Assembly (NCBI GenBank): GCA_947846985.1 | Contig: CANTUZ010000005.1 | Location: forward strand, 13,459,861-13,523,860 | Origin: Fratercula arctica | Taxonomy: Eukaryota; Chordata; Aves; Charadriiformes; Alcidae | DNA length: 64,000 nt | Reading direction: 5' to 3' | In this document: positions 1 to 12,500 of the stretch, piece by piece | How the letters are laid out: each line of letters begins with the position of its first letter | How positions within the stretch are numbered: position 1 is the stretch's first letter | The notes under the pieces: model-generated | The model's database searches: none | Told to the model about the DNA's origin: nothing | What the model saw: the letters and a program-made list of their open reading frames with translations, nothing else | Made by a program: the position numbers and the translations under genes

Positions 1-459
1 ATAAGAATATGATCTTAAGGTCCATGACAGTTTGGCAAAGTTGGAAATGGCTAATGGATCACTGTTACTTAGACAATGCAAGTGAAGAGAGAAACAATAG
101 CACAGAGAGAGAGGAATGAGGTGGTAGAGGATAACAGTTACCTTTGAATCCTCAGGCTAATTGTGCGTCTACTGCAAATGTCTACATGATTTTTGAAAAT
201 GGGATTTAGGTTTCTGAGTTATTTAACTGTTTTTCAAAATATATCCATAGGTAAAGGAGGGAGATTCAAAATAAATAGTTCAAACAGATGGGATTCAAAA
301 TAAGAGAGATAAGAAATGCACTTTGAAATATTAAAGGTTTTGGGGGGGTTCAGCTGGCCTATCATCCATGGTCAAATTCTTTGTTTGGATAGATTAGTTA
401 AAAGTCTCCTGGCAGAAAAATATTTGGTCTTACTGATTCCTCATTTTCTTATTTTGCAG
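1..459 (+). other. DENND2B: DENND2B intron (3' part only)
   Basis: Non-coding, AT-rich sequence upstream of the first visible exon. It has a pyrimidine-rich tract before the acceptor at 459. No exon, RNA gene or recognisable repeat seen. Confidence 0.7.
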
Positions 460-556
460 CTTGTCCAAAGAATCAATTCTATCTACAGTGCAAAAAGAGG
501 AAAAAAACGATTGAAGAAACTTTCTATGTCCAATATTGAGACAGCATCCCTACGAG
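460..556 (+). CDS. DENND2B: DENND2B exon: basic linker before the DENN module
   Basis: Acceptor attttgcag at 451-459, donor G|GTATGA after 556. Enters in phase 0 and leaves in phase 1. It codes [20 protein letters not shown] followed by [12 protein letters not shown] (fragment residues 1-32), a strongly basic patch then a Ser/Thr-rich stretch matching the pre-DENN linker of ST5. The open frame continues upstream of the acceptor as chance intron sequence, so the true exon starts at 460. Confidence 0.9.
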
Positions 557-3500
557 GTATGACACAAGCATCATGGTTCAGTAAATCCCTTTGAATGTTA
601 CAGGATTAACAGATTCCGTTCTTTCCTTCACATCTACCCCTGGCTCTACTTTATTTAGAACTTTCTTCTACAAGCAATGATAACTTTGTGTCTGCAAGAG
701 GAGAAAGTGGGGATGAGCTAAAAATAAATGAGATTCTCAGCATTGCCTATCCTATTAATGCTATGATCAGCTAGACTTCTCTAGTTCATTTTTTGAGTAA
801 TTTGCATCTGTAGGTTTTGTCCAAAATTCACAGTTTTGAGCTTGTAATTCATTCATGCTTTTTCCTGGCATGTGAATATAACTCACACTATGCTTCAGAC
901 TGCTTCTGGAAAAGCAGGGGCCAAAAAGAAATTCAGGCCATGTTTGTACTAGGAGTACAATAGAGCTTTAATGTGAGTACATGTCAGAAATACATCTTGT
1001 CATACGGTTACTTTTGCACGTTACTCTCATTCAGTTTTGTGAATTCTGGTGATCAAAAATGTTGCCCAGACAGACAAAGCTCATAAAGCTTACTTTGACT
1101 TCTCAAGTGCTGCATAATGTTTTCCCCCAAAAATTAAAGTCTGAAAAAGAAGTGGAAGGGTTACAATCCATTTTCCAAATGACACATTCACCTCTGTAGC
1201 TTAGCGTAGTTGGAGGTTCAGTGCAATCAATTGCTGCAATGGAGAATTAATTTTGCACTTTCATCAAAATGAAGCTCATATTCTCAAGCAAAATTGAAAT
1301 TTAATCCAAGGAAAACACAACCTAAGGAGTTATTCATACTGTTTATTTCAAGATGTTTTAAAACTGAGGAGAGCATGCATGGATTACAAGGCTCGGTGTG
1401 AGATACGATTTTTTCCCAGCTTCACCACAGTAAACCAAGTTTATGTTTGCTTTGGTTTTGCATTAACTGATCCCTCTATCTCCTCTGCAGATGAGAACAG
1501 TGAGAGTGAGAGTGACTCAGATGACAGGTTTAAAGGTAAGAGGTCAACCTTCATTAACTTCAAGTCAGCCACAGTCACAGACCTTATCAATGTACATTCT
1601 CCTGCTACTGCACGTTGTTCCTGTCCATGGCCTATATTTTCCTTCCTGAGCTATGCTAACTCCATTACTGCAGAGCTCACAAAGTTTCCAACACAGGAGC
1701 ATGAACGTGGAAAGCAAGGACAAAATGAGCTGTGAGGATCTAACAAGGCTTTGGCAACTGTGTGATATAATGAAGAACAGGATCTTTGATAGAATTGCTT
1801 TGTCAGCCACTTCACAGATGCTGATGTTTTCCAGACTGACTACTGGGTGCAAACTTAGAGGGATGAGATTGGATAAATATGCTCTCTTCTTATTCATACA
1901 CTGCTTTAAGTGTTTAGTGCTAGCTGCTGCTGGAGGCAAGACTCTGGGTCTGATCCAGCATAGAGGTTCTTATACTCTTTTATAGGTCTGCAGTCTCCAA
2001 ATTGTAGAAATTCCTTTATCAGTGCACAGCACCTGCACAAACTCTGCTTGAGCCAGGCCAGTAAATTAGTCCCTCATTTTCAAGAGTCCTGATACACAGA
2101 GAGAACTATAAAAAAGTTGAAGGCAGCAACAACAGATTTTATTACTAAAAATCTATCATGTTGTTAGTAAGTGAGGGGAAAAAACCCCAAGAATATGGAA
2201 CTGTGGTTATAAGATAAGGGGCAAGCATTCGTGCCTATCTACTGCAGGTATCACCTGCTTACTATTCATGGAGGAAACCTTGCTGGAAAAAATTGTCTTA
2301 GGGGAAAAGATTTGTTCCACATTGGTGGTGGTAAGACCACCCAAAACAAGCTCTATGAAACATTGTACAGTGGTGTGTGGAAACAGACTCATTGCTCCTT
2401 TGTAGACAGGTACCAGTCCAAAAGCGCTTTGAGTTCTGTTTCTCTTTGTGTCAAAAAATATATGCTTTTCCTTATAGCCCATGAAAGAAGACAGACAGGG
2501 CCTGGCCTCTCTCTTGTTATCTTATTTCACTGGAAACTGGGGAGCTTTTTCCCCCATTGTTGTGGAATGGGTGATCTTCATTTTGATGGCTCCCTAACAG
2601 ACTGTTCCTGCGTGACCTTATATTTACATTGATGGTCTCAGGGCAACCTGAGCCAAAGATACAATTGTCATGTGTAGCATGACAGGATACAGTGGGTCCC
2701 CCTCTGTTGGGGTGGGGTAGGCTCTTTGGCTTCACCTCTTGCAAATGTGAAGCACTGGCCATCAGTGTGGGCCTGTCTCAAGGTAGGACAAGGCAGGTTA
2801 TTTCTTGGGATTTAGCTTCCCTAGTTGTGCAGTCACACCAAGACCCAATTGCTTTATCAAAATCAATTTTTATTTTTGTGTTGTTGAACCAGTTGTATGA
2901 CGGCAGGTCACCATGGGGTTTCCCTTTCTTTCTGTCAATTAATTACTGCTGTGATCAAGTGCTTGTGCCATCTTATTTCTCTGCCACAAGGGTTGCAAAC
3001 TGTGGGCAGCATCAGTGAATATAGCCTTAAGGGATTGACATGTGCTGCTAATAATTCATTTGCCATTGCATTGAGATCCTGTTGTGAAGAGGTGGGGAAG
3101 AGCATGCAGGAAGCTGGTTTTCTTTATCTGTTTTCACTTACTGGTCTACCAGTTCTGGTAATGATGTTACTGACTAGTCCACTGTAGATTTCTAACAACA
3201 AGTCACTGGATCCAGGCATATCTTTGAATCAGGACTGGATGTGACCATGAATCTAAGATTGCCTCTCGATCAAACTGGCACAAGCAAAGCAATCCCACAG
3301 GAGGCAATTCACACATCTTTCCTTCCTTTCCCTGGAGATAGTTCCATGGCTTGTATGGACTGTGCCTGTGCTGTAGGAAAGGAGAAAATACACCTTCAGT
3401 GGTTCTTAGCATAAAGCTGTGCTACATAGGAACAGGTCACAGAGCTGTTTTTCACCAACGTAAACCAGAGCCAATTCAGGCCTGAGATGTGTCACCCTGG

Positions 3501-6500
3501 AGGCCCTAGTGCATTTGCACACCCACATAATGGTTTATAATCTAGTCTTATGTGCAAAGAAAAAGCAGACCTTTGGCAGGGTAACAGTTATGAACTGCAA
3601 ATTATTTCAATGACTTAGTGTTGCATCACTTCAGTACTTGGAGAAAGTTTTGATTTATGGGTGCAATTAGTGAGGAAGACTACAGTATGAAGGTTTGCTT
3701 TTGAAAGGAGAACATGCTTGGAATAATAGGCTAGCAAACTGAGTCCTTTGTGAATGGCTCTGGCTTACACATACACATTACAGTCCCAGGTAACAATTTG
3801 TCTCTTTTTTTTTCTTTTTTTTTTTTTTTTTGTTTTAAATGCTAGCTCATACCCAGCGTCTAGTACACATCCAGTCAATGCTGAAGAGGGCTCCAAGTTA
3901 TCGAACCCTGGAACTGGAGCTGATTGAATGGCAGGAACGGGAGTTATTTGAGTATTTTGTGGTAGTGTCACTGAAAAAGAAGCCCTCTAAAAACACTTAC
4001 CTCCCAGAAGTGACATATCAGTTTCCTAAGGTAAAATAAAAATTCTTATGTACAGTTCATGCTAAGATCAATAAAGTGAATAAGTGGAAAAATTAATAGA
4101 AATCTATTTTTTTTAAATGGAGTTAATCATTCAGCTTTCATAATTTTTCCAAAGTGATCTGTTACAAAGCGAAGGGCATAGAGAAGGTGACTGAAAGCTT
4201 TCCCCATTTACAAATTTATCTTTTCGAGTGCTGGAGAGTTTGGCCTGATGGTAGGTTCTTTAAAGACTGTGTTTAAATTCGTTTTCTAAATATTTCACTT
4301 TTAACTCATTTTGGCTATATTAGGATTTGTTCCAGAACTTGCTGAAGTCAATGGAAAGACTTTTGCTGATCTATGTAATTTCTCTTGTGCTCTTGCAGCA
4401 GAAAGGAATTTGAGTTAAGACTATGTTTTAAGTGGCCCTTGTGCAACAAGGGAGTTTTGGGCAATTAAAAAAAAAAGTTAAAAAAACCCCAGCAGTGATT
4501 ATTTCTAGTGTACTAGCACCTATAAGCCTGTCCTGGCATCATGCCTCACTCTGCCATGCACAAATAAAGAGCAAGCTGATGGGCCCTTGTTCTTCAGAGC
4601 TCGTTAGTAACTCCCCTTCCTGAGAGGTGCTGTGAAGCTGGCATTAACAGTAACTGGCTGAACCTCAATTTTCTCCCCCACAGCTGGAAAGACCAACCAA
4701 GCAAATGCGTGAAGCAGAGGAGCGTCTCAAGGCTATCCCTCAGTTCTGCTTTCCTGATGCCAAGGACTGGCTTCCTGTCTCCGAATACAACAGGTAAACC
4801 CTCCGGTGCTCCTCTGCTGCACAGTGCTGAGGGAGTGCATCCAGAGCAGCCACACAGGCTCGCTGATGCCCAATTAAGGAAGTAGCAGTTTGAATCTTGG
4901 CCATTTCAGGCTCAAGCAGCTGTATTTAATTGTTTTTTTTTAAGTTCTGTATTATTTTTCTTCCCTATTCTGCCTGCCTCACAGGCCTGTGTGGCTGAGG
5001 GGCAGAGGTTTGAAGGCTCCTCTCAGTTCAAAACCCAAAAGCATAAATGGAAGTATTTAAAATAAATCTTAAAAAGGACAGGGCCCTGCCTACCACCTGC
5101 CCTAGTCATTTACCCCAACATGCTTGTCTAACATTGTAGGACACCTCTTCATTTGTTTCAAAGCAATGCTGTTCTGAGAACTTTTTTGGAGCTGAGCTCT
5201 GTGCCAGCAGAGGACCCCTATCTTCCTTCCCTCACATATGAATGACTACAGGAGAAGAGCAAGGGAAGGGAGAGCCAGGCTTGCATTTTCTTTTTCATTC
5301 AAAAGAAACCTCAAAAAATGTGTCTTTTTTTTCCCCCTGCACTGATATGTCAGAACCTGTTGATCTGAAGGTGTAGAAGTAGTAGAATAGGCAGGAGGGG
5401 TAGAATGGTTTGGACTGGAAGGGACCTTTAAAGGCCATCTAGTACAACCCCCCTGCAATGAGCTGCAACCCCCCTGCAATGAGCTGCGACATCTTCAATG
5501 AGTTCAGGTTACTCAAAGCCCCATCCAACTTGACCTTGGATGTTTCTAGGGATGGGGCATCTACAACCCCTTGTCCTGTCAGTACACGCCCTACTAAAAA
5601 GTCCATCCCCATCTTTCTTAGAAGTCCCCTTTAAATACCGAAAGGCCACAATAGGGTCTCCTTGGAGCCTTCTCTTCTCCAGCCTAAACAAACAACCCCA
5701 ACTTTCTCAGCCTGTCCTCACAGGAGAGGTGCTCCAGCCCTCTGATCATCTTTGTGGCCCTCCTCTGGACTTGCTCCAACAGATCCATGTCTTTCTTGTA
5801 CTGGGGACTTCAGAGCTGGACGCAGTACTCCAGGTGGGGTCTCCCCGTATTCCCCTAGAATATGAGATGGCTTTTTAAGATGCATGGTCTGAGATGTGTG
5901 TCAATGACATAAGACCTGTTCAGAGTGTGTATAGAGGGACGTTCAGCGATGACAAGGAACTAGCATTCACCTGCAGGAAATTCTGTAGCCAAGAATATGT
6001 ATGGAACTTTTTATTGTCTTACCTATGGTACATGCAAGATAATCATGTTATATTCTGTGTTGCTTGGCTGTATTATTAAGTATCTGGAAGCACCTGAATA
6101 GTGAGTTATTGAAAATATTGAAGCAGAAGCAGACAACAGTGTGGGCAACATTGTTATGAGAAGCACACATCCCTCCCTACACAGTATTTCACCTCTTCTG
6201 CTGTTGCTTTCTTAAGCAAACCTTTCATGAGCCATGTTTGTGAAACAAGATATCCCTCCCATATATAGCTATAATTATATAAACCCTGGCATTCTAGCAC
6301 AAAGAAAAAGTGTTTTGTATAATGCTATTTAAAACTTGCAAAGCAGTCAGGAATGTTTCTCGGTTCAGGCACAAATTCACAGACCCATCCCTTTACCTGT
6401 GCTGTAATTATAGCCTTAAATTGTTGTTTTACTTCTCTGTCACAAATGATACTTATCCTAGATGGGGATATAAAATGAGCTGGATTTTGGAAATCTGTGT

Positions 6501-9500
6501 TATTTCTGGATTAGAAAATGATTTGTCTACTCTTAGAGAATATCTGAGGTTCTCCCTTTAAGAACAAAGCACAGTCCAAAGACAGGATCTAGCTAAAAGG
6601 TAAGGGAGATACAGCATTTGAATACTGCCCTCAAAATCTGATTCTTGTATTCCTTCTGCCGTACAAAGGGACTGCCATGTCACTGAAATTCAGTGCCCAT
6701 CTCTTCTTATAATAAGATAGTTGTCCACAACTGTGCAGATATTTTTGCTCTACTGCTGATGGAATTTGTCCACAGAGTATATCCAGATGATGGACAGAGG
6801 GAGAGAAAATCCTCCAGTGGGTAGAATCTCTCACTGGATAAGGCAATATCACTTTCTAAATTATCTACCTCGTAGCTATGCTGTAGTTCTGATAGTAAGA
6901 TCTGGGCAATTTTTTTTCTTCTAGTGAGACCTTCTCTTTCATGCTGACTGGAGAAGATGGGAGCCGGCGGTTTGGTTATTGCAGGAGGCTGTTGGTAAGT
7001 ACATCACCTTCACCTTAAAATGCAGAATTCTGTTAAACAATATCTCAAAACTATAGTCTGAAATTTGAGGGTGTCTCATGTTTTTTTTTAAAGAAAACAG
7101 TTACTCACTCTGAAATGTAGAAATGTAAGGAGCTCAAGTTAAATAAGAATTTGTAATGGCTGTCTTGTAGGAAATTCATAAGAATGTGGAAAGTTTCTTG
7201 TGTGCGTGCTTTTAAAATTCTTTATATTATGTGCAGAATCAGAAACACTACAACACTGCAAACAAAGGCAAATGTGGTATTTCTAAACATTTGTGAGTAG
7301 CGTTTATCTTTTGGACAGCTGCTTACATCTCCAAAGTACTCTGCCAGCACTGCCTAGTCAGTCTGCAGCAGGTCCATGGTGTACGTAAAGAATCCACCCT
7401 GTTCAGTTAGGAGGGCAACAATGGTGGAGGGCGTGCAGTGTGCCACCATCACCATTTGCCCAGGACCACGCAATAAGCTGATGCCAGTGCCAGGAAGCCT
7501 AGGTTCTCAGGCTCCTTTTCAGTCCTCATGACCAGGTGTGGTCAACTGGTGGTGTGGGGACCTGACTCAGTTGTGTCTCGTCACCTGGAAACTCACTGGT
7601 TATTGAGAGCGTGACAGTGCGTGTGTGTCAGGGCTGGGGGGAGGAAACTACGCAAAGGCTTGCAAAGCGTATTAAGGCAGGGGAAGCACAGTGCAAACAG
7701 GGATTTTGCTGCCCATCCTGCAGACTTGACTGGATGGCAGCAAAGCGTAAAGCAGTTGGTTGTTCCTGCACTATCCTGTACTCATCACCTCTCAGATAGG
7801 TTTGGAGCTGGTTGCGAGTGAGTAGGTGGGGAGCCACGGCTGTTCACAGGACAGTTGCCTGCACTTGGTTGGAGAGCTTACGTGGATACTGGATGCTGCA
7901 GGAGCCTTTTGCGTACTCTGTGCAAAATGAATGTCTGCAGCAGCATTGCAAACTTGTAAATAGGTACCCCCTATCTAAGAGAAGGGGACACTGGCGCTTT
8001 CCCTTTTCTTCCCTCTCTGTCATGATTTCCCATCTTTCCAAGCAGGAAGCACCTGCCTTCAGTAGCTTTCAATGGCTTCCAGTAGACAGAGCAACTCGCT
8101 GTCATTAGAACAGCACCCTCCGTCCTACATGTTGCCTGTACCTGACCCTGCTCTTACCCTGCTTTTTGTCTGTGGCAAAGCTCCTTGTCGTGCAGACAGC
8201 AGATGCTCTGTCTGGGAGGTATTGCTGTGTGTGGTTCCTCTATTTGTAAGAAGTTTCGTTTAAACTAACATAACAGAAAACTTGTTTATCAGTTCTGTGG
8301 GCGGCATTTGCCATAGGTAGCATCACAGAGACTTGCTTACTTTGTATAACACAGTGTACAAATGTGGGCCATGACAAGGTTTATATGTTGAAAGGAAATG
8401 TCAATGAAGGCTTGTGTTGCAGTAAATGTAGGGCTGGTCAGAGGGTGATTCAGAGATAAACAAATGGAGCACCTAGAAGGTATCCTTCCTGGTGTAAAGA
8501 AGCATAACAAGATGCAGGGCAGTAGTACAATTCAATTATTTTTTTATGTGTTGTCATTTAAAAGGATAATAAGGTATATTTGGAAAAAAATAACAAAACC
8601 TCAGAAAATGTTAGCTAGAATTAAATTATGGAATGTTTTCACTCTACCAGGTAAAGGTGGTTTATGATGACTTTTATATTTCTGGGAATGTTAGCAAGTT
8701 GGAAACATGCACAGAGCTTACATTCGTGAAATGCAAAACAGTTGATCCTGGATCAGGCTGAAGCTGAAATAATCAGCCACAATAAAAAAAGATGTATACA
8801 CAGGAATGTTGAATTAGTTTGTCAATGAAGGATTAATGTAGGCTTTTTTTACTCACTTAAGGCTCAGCGAAATCCACCCTACATTAAAGGCAACATAAAA
8901 ATAGAACACTGACTTTCAGCTGGTGCAGAAGATAGGTTAGCATAGTAGGAAATACCGGGAACAGAATTAAATCAATACTACACACTTTATATAAGTGGTG
9001 TTTTGAGACAGCATTGGAGATTGGTTTTATCCTCCACTGGCTATGGCAAAAATAAATCAACTAGATAGCAAAAAATAATTTTAAAAAGGGAAAAATAAGT
9101 ACTGTCTTGCTAAATCTATCTAATAATTATAAAGCCAGTTATAAAGCTGATCTGTTGCTGCCCTGGGGGATCACTTAAGTCAGGATGTTTCATCTGGTTC
9201 CAAAATCTGACATGTCTCCTCTCACTGGTACAGCCTACCCAGCATAGGGAAGTGGAGTGATACCAATGTATTTTACCAGCTTGTCTCTTTCTGGGGCAAA
9301 TCCTGCCATGCCTTCTGAGAGCAAAACTGGCACAGTCTGGGGAAAGAAAGAAAGCAAGAAAGAGGATTTTGGATGCTGCAGAGAAACATCTCAGCATTTC
9401 TCCATCTGGGGAAATGGCAAAAGTAGCAGAGATCTAATGTTATTTGGATCCTGCAACCTCTTTGTGTCCTGCTGGAGAAAAGGTGGAATTGGGGTTGTTA

Positions 9501-12500
9501 CCTTAAGTGCCTTCTCCATAGGGTTCAGCTGTGCTCACAAAGCATAACAATTTCTTGTCCCCTGTAAATGTCAGTGCATGGGTGGGACAGTCTCGCTGAT
9601 GTGTACCTCAGTGTGATATTTCTATTTACAGTCAGGTGTATATTTGTTATTTTATATATGCAAATACAGAGTTCGTACAGGCAACAAGGAGCAGGTAAAT
9701 TCTGCAGGCACTGTTTATATGCCAGAGGTTTAGGCTCTAAAGCAGATTTTTATATTTGGGTGTCCAATTTCCTGAGCAGTTTCTGAAAGCTTCAATCAGG
9801 GTGGCTCTGATGTCCAGGAGTGCACAGCATCTCCTCCGATTAGTCACATTCCCAACCCACAAGTTCTGTCAAATGCAATAACCATCATTCAGGAACTACA
9901 TGCAGTTTTTGGCAAATACTACATAAGCGAAAGGTGGGGCCATACTGTGTAATATAGAACCATAAGAAAACCCTAAAATCATTATAAACTGCTTTGCTTC
10001 AAGACAAGCCAACTGCTTGAGGCTAATTCCTTAGAAAATATTTCCCAGCTGTCCTGGCGAGGGATGCTCTTGCAATACCCAGTGAGAGGTGTCTCACACC
10101 TTCTAGAGCATGTGGCAGTCCTGGGCAGCAGGCTGGATGGGCCAACCAGCCTGATCCTGGGAGGACGGCTATCTATGTCTTCTGCAGAGGTTGGTGTTAC
10201 GATTCCTTTCTTTATGAAACAATTACATACTCTCAGTCTTGTTCTCCTTTGGCATGTTGTGATATGAACAAACTGTTCCACTTTTCTGCCTTCAGATTGC
10301 AGATTCTTCCAGACCCTTTTTTTGGGGGTGTGTGTGCTAAAACCCTGCCAAAACTACCTCAAGGGATACAGTGACAATTATGTTCTGTTTGTACTACAAA
10401 TCCTGTACAGTATCCCCCTTAAATGTATTTCTATTGTTTTGTTTCATTTTGGAACAGGATTAGAATGGAATGTAACCTATTGTACCACGGCAAACAATCT
10501 GCTCTTCCATAGATAGCATGAAGTTTTCCAGTTACATCTGGATACCTCCAAGGCAATCGCATAACAGCTTTCCTAGTGACTGGATGTGAGAAGTACTCTT
10601 CTTCATATGAAAGAAAATGGGACAATATATAGTAGAAATATTAACTCTCACTACTATGCCATTTTACTGCAAAGAAGATATTTTTCTTTAATACCTCAAA
10701 TTAATTTAACTTTCTTTTCCATGATAATTAATCCATCAACTTGCTAGGCTCTTTTCTAGAGCTGTTCTTGGGCTGTTGCTCTGCGATACACACGTCAGCA
10801 GCAAAGACGATTTGAGCAGTTCCTGCTAATGGCCCAGCGTCACCCAGCCAGTCCCGGCCGTCTCCAGTGGACATTACAACACCCCTGGTGCTGAGGTGCC
10901 GCAGCCTGGGTAGGGGCAGAAGGGAGAGCAGGAGCACAGGAACAGCAGGAGCACGCTATGAGGAAGAAACAGGGGTGAAGCTGCTGTAACGTGAATCTGA
11001 GTGTACCTTGTAAAATACAGATTTTTAATTTGGTTTAGTATATAATTTCATTTTACTAATTACCTTGATTTAATATGTTTAAAATTGCTTTCTAAAGGGT
11101 GTGACTGAAGTCTTAGCTATTCTCTATCTGTGCAACCCCATAGGCTTGTGCCCAGTAAGAGCACAGTGGATATACAAGGATCACAGTGGTGAAAGCAGGG
11201 ACCTTCTCAGTGGGTTTCTACTTGACAGAGCCTCAGCTGCAAGGCCAACCAGTACTGGAAAATCTGCAAAATGTTCCTTACTGGGAGGCCATGAATGGTC
11301 TCTGCAGCCCAGAAAAAGGGTGTAGGCAGCCAGAGACACCAGGCTTGTATCCTTTGGGAGATTCTTGGATCTAGTGCAGCTCCCCGGCAGCTGGGCTGTC
11401 AGTGGCCTTATGGCTGGGATCCACAGCTGTGCCAGCCGCTGTCCCCAGGGACAGTCATGGCATGTAAGCTGCTGTTTTATGGGGTCTTCACAAGCATCTT
11501 GGGCTTTACTGACATAGGAGTTACTGCAGATGCTGAGGGGTGCTAGTCCTAGCTAGTGGGGCAATATTAGAGTATAAGATACTGCATCCTCAAAACAATG
11601 TCCTGCAGTTCATTGCCACAGCTGTCAGCTGGTTCATGAGCACAGTAGAAGACACACATTTCTATCAGATAGGGCCAACATCTGAGCAGACACAGTTCTC
11701 AGAGCAGAAAGCCTGACAATGTCAGGAATTCTTGGCTGGTAACTTTGTACTTGCAGAAATAAGATGAAAACTTGCAGGGTCTGTTTCACCCTATCCTACC
11801 TTTCTCATCCCTCTTACATTAAAAATGCTCCTCAAGCACTTTTCTAGGCTAAGATGAGCCAGCCCCAGGAGTCAGTGGAGGAGCAGATACCTGAACATGA
11901 AGTATGTACATTAAAACATGAAAAATAGTTGTTAGGTGGGACTAGTTCATTCTACGTTAGCTGGGGCAGGAGAGAGGAATTCATTACACTGTGAAAGCAA
12001 CTTTTGTGGGATGCAGACTAATGTTTATGGAACTGAAAAAAGCTCACTGGAAAACCTTTTCTTCCCCTTGCCCCCTTCACTCCATCCTGCCCTCTCACAA
12101 GCATCTTTGACAGCCCTGTGCACATTGTGTGCTCTGGCATTAAAAGTTCATGTTTCATATATAACAGGAAGACTTTAAGACATGGTTTTGAATTTGAAAC
12201 ACCCACAGTTTTCTCATGGTCTGAATTTGGATTGTCCCTAACAAGGAATCAAGAGCTGCCACAGAAGCTGGCTTGTGACTGATATATTCATTTTAGACTC
12301 GTAACATTTGAATTGTTCCGATTCCTGACACCATTAAAGAACATCTCTGTTTCTGGATATGTTGGCTTGCTGGTGAGGCGGGGGCTTGTGTGGCCATGAG
12401 GGTATGATTGCGTTAGGCTTAAGAGAGTGGTGATCTGATCTGATACAATAACCTGAATTCTGCAAACCTACTTTTCAGTCTCCGTATTTGTAGATCTCTC

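Larger units (their letters stand above)
1536..3845 (+). other. DENND2B: DENND2B intron with one old CR1-like fragment
   Basis: 2.3-kb intron. Several open frames of 80-130 codons here have no family resemblance and no paired splice sites. The only recognisable item is a probable CR1 remnant near 1930-1980. The 3' end carries a long T/C tract (3799-3835). Confidence 0.75.
4794..6924 (+). other. DENND2B: DENND2B intron containing a CR1 element
   Basis: 2.1-kb intron. About 0.47 kb of it (5395-5866) is an antisense CR1 tail; the rest shows nothing recognisable. Confidence 0.75.
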
